From Sulfurimonas sp. (lineage in GTDB: Bacteria > Campylobacterota > Campylobacteria > Campylobacterales > Sulfurimonadaceae), in the NCBI GenBank assembly GCA_022712775.1, contig JAFLJZ010000025.1:1-8164 (forward strand): 8,164 nucleotides of DNA, written 5' to 3'. Below are positions 7,128 through 8,164 of the stretch, piece after piece. Under the pieces are notes generated by a model that was given only the letters and a program-made list of their open reading frames with translations, had not been told where the DNA came from and did no database searches. Numbering within the stretch: position 1 is the first letter of the stretch; each line of letters starts with the position of its first letter. Position numbers and translations under genes: made by a program.

Positions 7128-8164
7128 TTAGGCCTTTATAGATTTAACTATGAAATCTTGTTCTTCTTTTGTCAGATAAGGGCTCATAGGAAGTGACATA
7201 ATTTCAGATGCTACCTTCTCACTAATCGGAAAGTCACCTATCTGATGTCCTAAGTCTTCAAAAGCTTCTTGTAAATGAAGAGGAACTGGATAATGAACAG
7301 CAGTTGGAATCTCAACTTTAGTAAGTTTTTCAACCATGGCTTCTCTATCTTTAGCTCGGATTGAATACTGTGCAAATACACTTGTATTTTCTTTAGCAAT
7401 GCTTGGAGTTATAACATCTGTATCTGCTAAAAGAGTATTGTAACGAGAACCTATTTCCTCGCGTTGCTGAACTTCTTTGTCAAAATGCTTTAACTTTACA
7501 CCTAAAATTGCTGCTTGAACTGCATCAAGACGACCATTAATTCCAATCAGCTTATGTTTATAACGATCACCTTGCCCATGATTAAGTAACATTCTTATTT
7601 TGCGTGCGAGTGCATCATCATTTGTAAAAATCGCTCCACCATCACCATACGCACCAAGAGGTTTTGAAGGGAAAAAGCTTGTACATCCTATGGTAGAGAG
7701 ATTACATGATTTTCTACCCTTGTATGTAGCTCCAAAACTTTGACATGCATCCTCAATAACAGGAATGTTATGTGCATTCGCAATTTCATTTATAGCATCC
7801 ATATCTGCACATTGTCCATAAAGTGAAACTGGCATAATTGCCTTTGTTTTATCTGTAATAGCAGCTTTTATTTTTGAAGGGTCTATGTTATAACTCGCTT
7901 CTTCAATGTCTACAAAAACAGACGTAGCACCTAAGAAGGCAATTACTTCAGCAGTTGCTATAAAAGTGAAAGGAGTTGTAATAACTTCATCTCCCCTGCC
8001 AATATCAAGTGCCATAAGAGAAAGTAAAAGAGCATCTGTCCCACTACTACAACCAATTGCGTGCTTAGCACCCGTGTATGTTGCGAGATTAGCTTCTAAA
8101 TTTGTTAGTTTTTCACCACCAATAAACTGAGCATTTGTAAAAACTTCTAAAACTTCTTTATCTA
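7128..8164 (-). CDS. DegT/DnrJ/EryC1-family PLP sugar aminotransferase (GnnB-like), 5' end outside the window
   Basis: Transfers an amino group, usually from glutamate, to a keto-sugar nucleotide. An internal Met at 8013-8015 is not the true start. The same frame continues without a stop to the window edge and encodes conserved family sequence, including QFIGGEKLTNLEANLA and GCSSGTDALLL, the PLP-phosphate-binding turn. About 345 residues are visible; full-length relatives have about 360-380, so roughly 15-30 N-terminal residues are missing. Downstream, IEDACQSFGA holds the Asp that contacts the PLP ring nitrogen. SFFPSKPLGAYGDGG holds the Schiff-base Lys (codon 7662-7664), followed by the usual GDGGA. 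The active site is complete. It is the first visible gene of the operon, two bases upstream of the dehydrogenase that would provide its 3-keto substrate. The exact sugar is not determined by sequence alone. Confidence 0.92.
   Translation of the reverse strand, partial: DKEVLEVFTNAQFIGGEKLTNLEANLATYTGAKHAIGCSSGTDALLLSLMALDIGRGDEVITTPFTFIATAEVIAFLGATSVFVDIEEASYNIDPSKIKAAITDKTKAIMPVSLYGQCADMDAINEIANAHNIPVIEDACQSFGATYKGRKSCNLSTIGCTSFFPSKPLGAYGDGGAIFTNDDALARKIRMLLNHGQGDRYKHKLIGINGRLDAVQAAILGVKLKHFDKEVQQREEIGSRYNTLLADTDVITPSIAKENTSVFAQYSIRAKDREAMVEKLTKVEIPTAVHYPVPLHLQEAFEDLGHQIGDFPISEKVASEIMSLPMSPYLTKEEQDFIVKSIKA

Noticed and set aside
8013..8015. Internal Met as the start of the aminotransferase
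   Set aside because: The frame continues upstream with conserved family residues, including the GTDAL turn, so the gene is cut by the window edge rather than starting here.
7906..8130. Open frame of 74 codons on the + strand opposite the aminotransferase
   Set aside because: The opposite strand encodes conserved DegT-family sequence through this region, up to the window edge.

Overview
The window looks like a piece of a Campylobacterota (Epsilonproteobacteria) chromosome, of the Sulfurimonas/Arcobacter type. This is an inference from strong A+T bias, tightly packed genes, the periplasmic Cache-type sensor fused to GGDEF/EAL, and an LpxA-type protein whose closest remembered relatives are in this group. 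No database search was possible, so species level is not claimed.

The left half reads on the + strand. It starts with the 3' end of an outer-membrane beta-barrel (porin-like) gene. Fourteen bases later comes a 776-residue membrane protein with a periplasmic sensor domain, a GGDEF domain and an EAL domain, which starts at a TTG codon. Next is a complete dsbD, whose product carries reducing power across the inner membrane. dsbD ends head-on against a gene on the other strand. Only 28 bases separate the two stop codons, and they hold a perfect 14-base palindrome.

The right half reads on the - strand as one compact operon, listed here in transcription order: a DegT-family PLP aminotransferase (5' end outside the window), a Gfo/Idh/MocA-family NAD-dependent sugar dehydrogenase, an LpxA-like left-handed beta-helix acyltransferase, and a membrane diguanylate cyclase (HAMP-GGDEF). 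Gaps are +2, -11 (overlap) and +23 bases. The first three form a cassette that would oxidise a nucleotide sugar at C3, aminate the ketone and acylate the new amine. This is the logic of GnnB/GnnA/LpxA, which make 3-amino (GlcN3N-type) lipid A, and of archaeal and bacterial UDP-GlcNAc3NAc synthesis.

The most unusual item is the acyltransferase. It aligns with LpxA along its whole length and keeps the C-terminal LpxA signature, but the catalytic histidine (His125 in E. coli numbering) is a serine. The other conserved active-site histidines are also replaced, and the loop carrying the substrate-binding Asp74 is shortened. It is therefore unlikely to be the housekeeping LpxA. It is more likely a repurposed N-acyltransferase for a 3-amino sugar. 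The two c-di-GMP enzymes, one at the end of this sugar operon, suggest a link between envelope glycans and c-di-GMP signalling, but that link is inferred only from gene order. No tRNA, rRNA, CRISPR array, insertion sequence or phage feature was seen. No gene-free stretch longer than about 60 bases exists.
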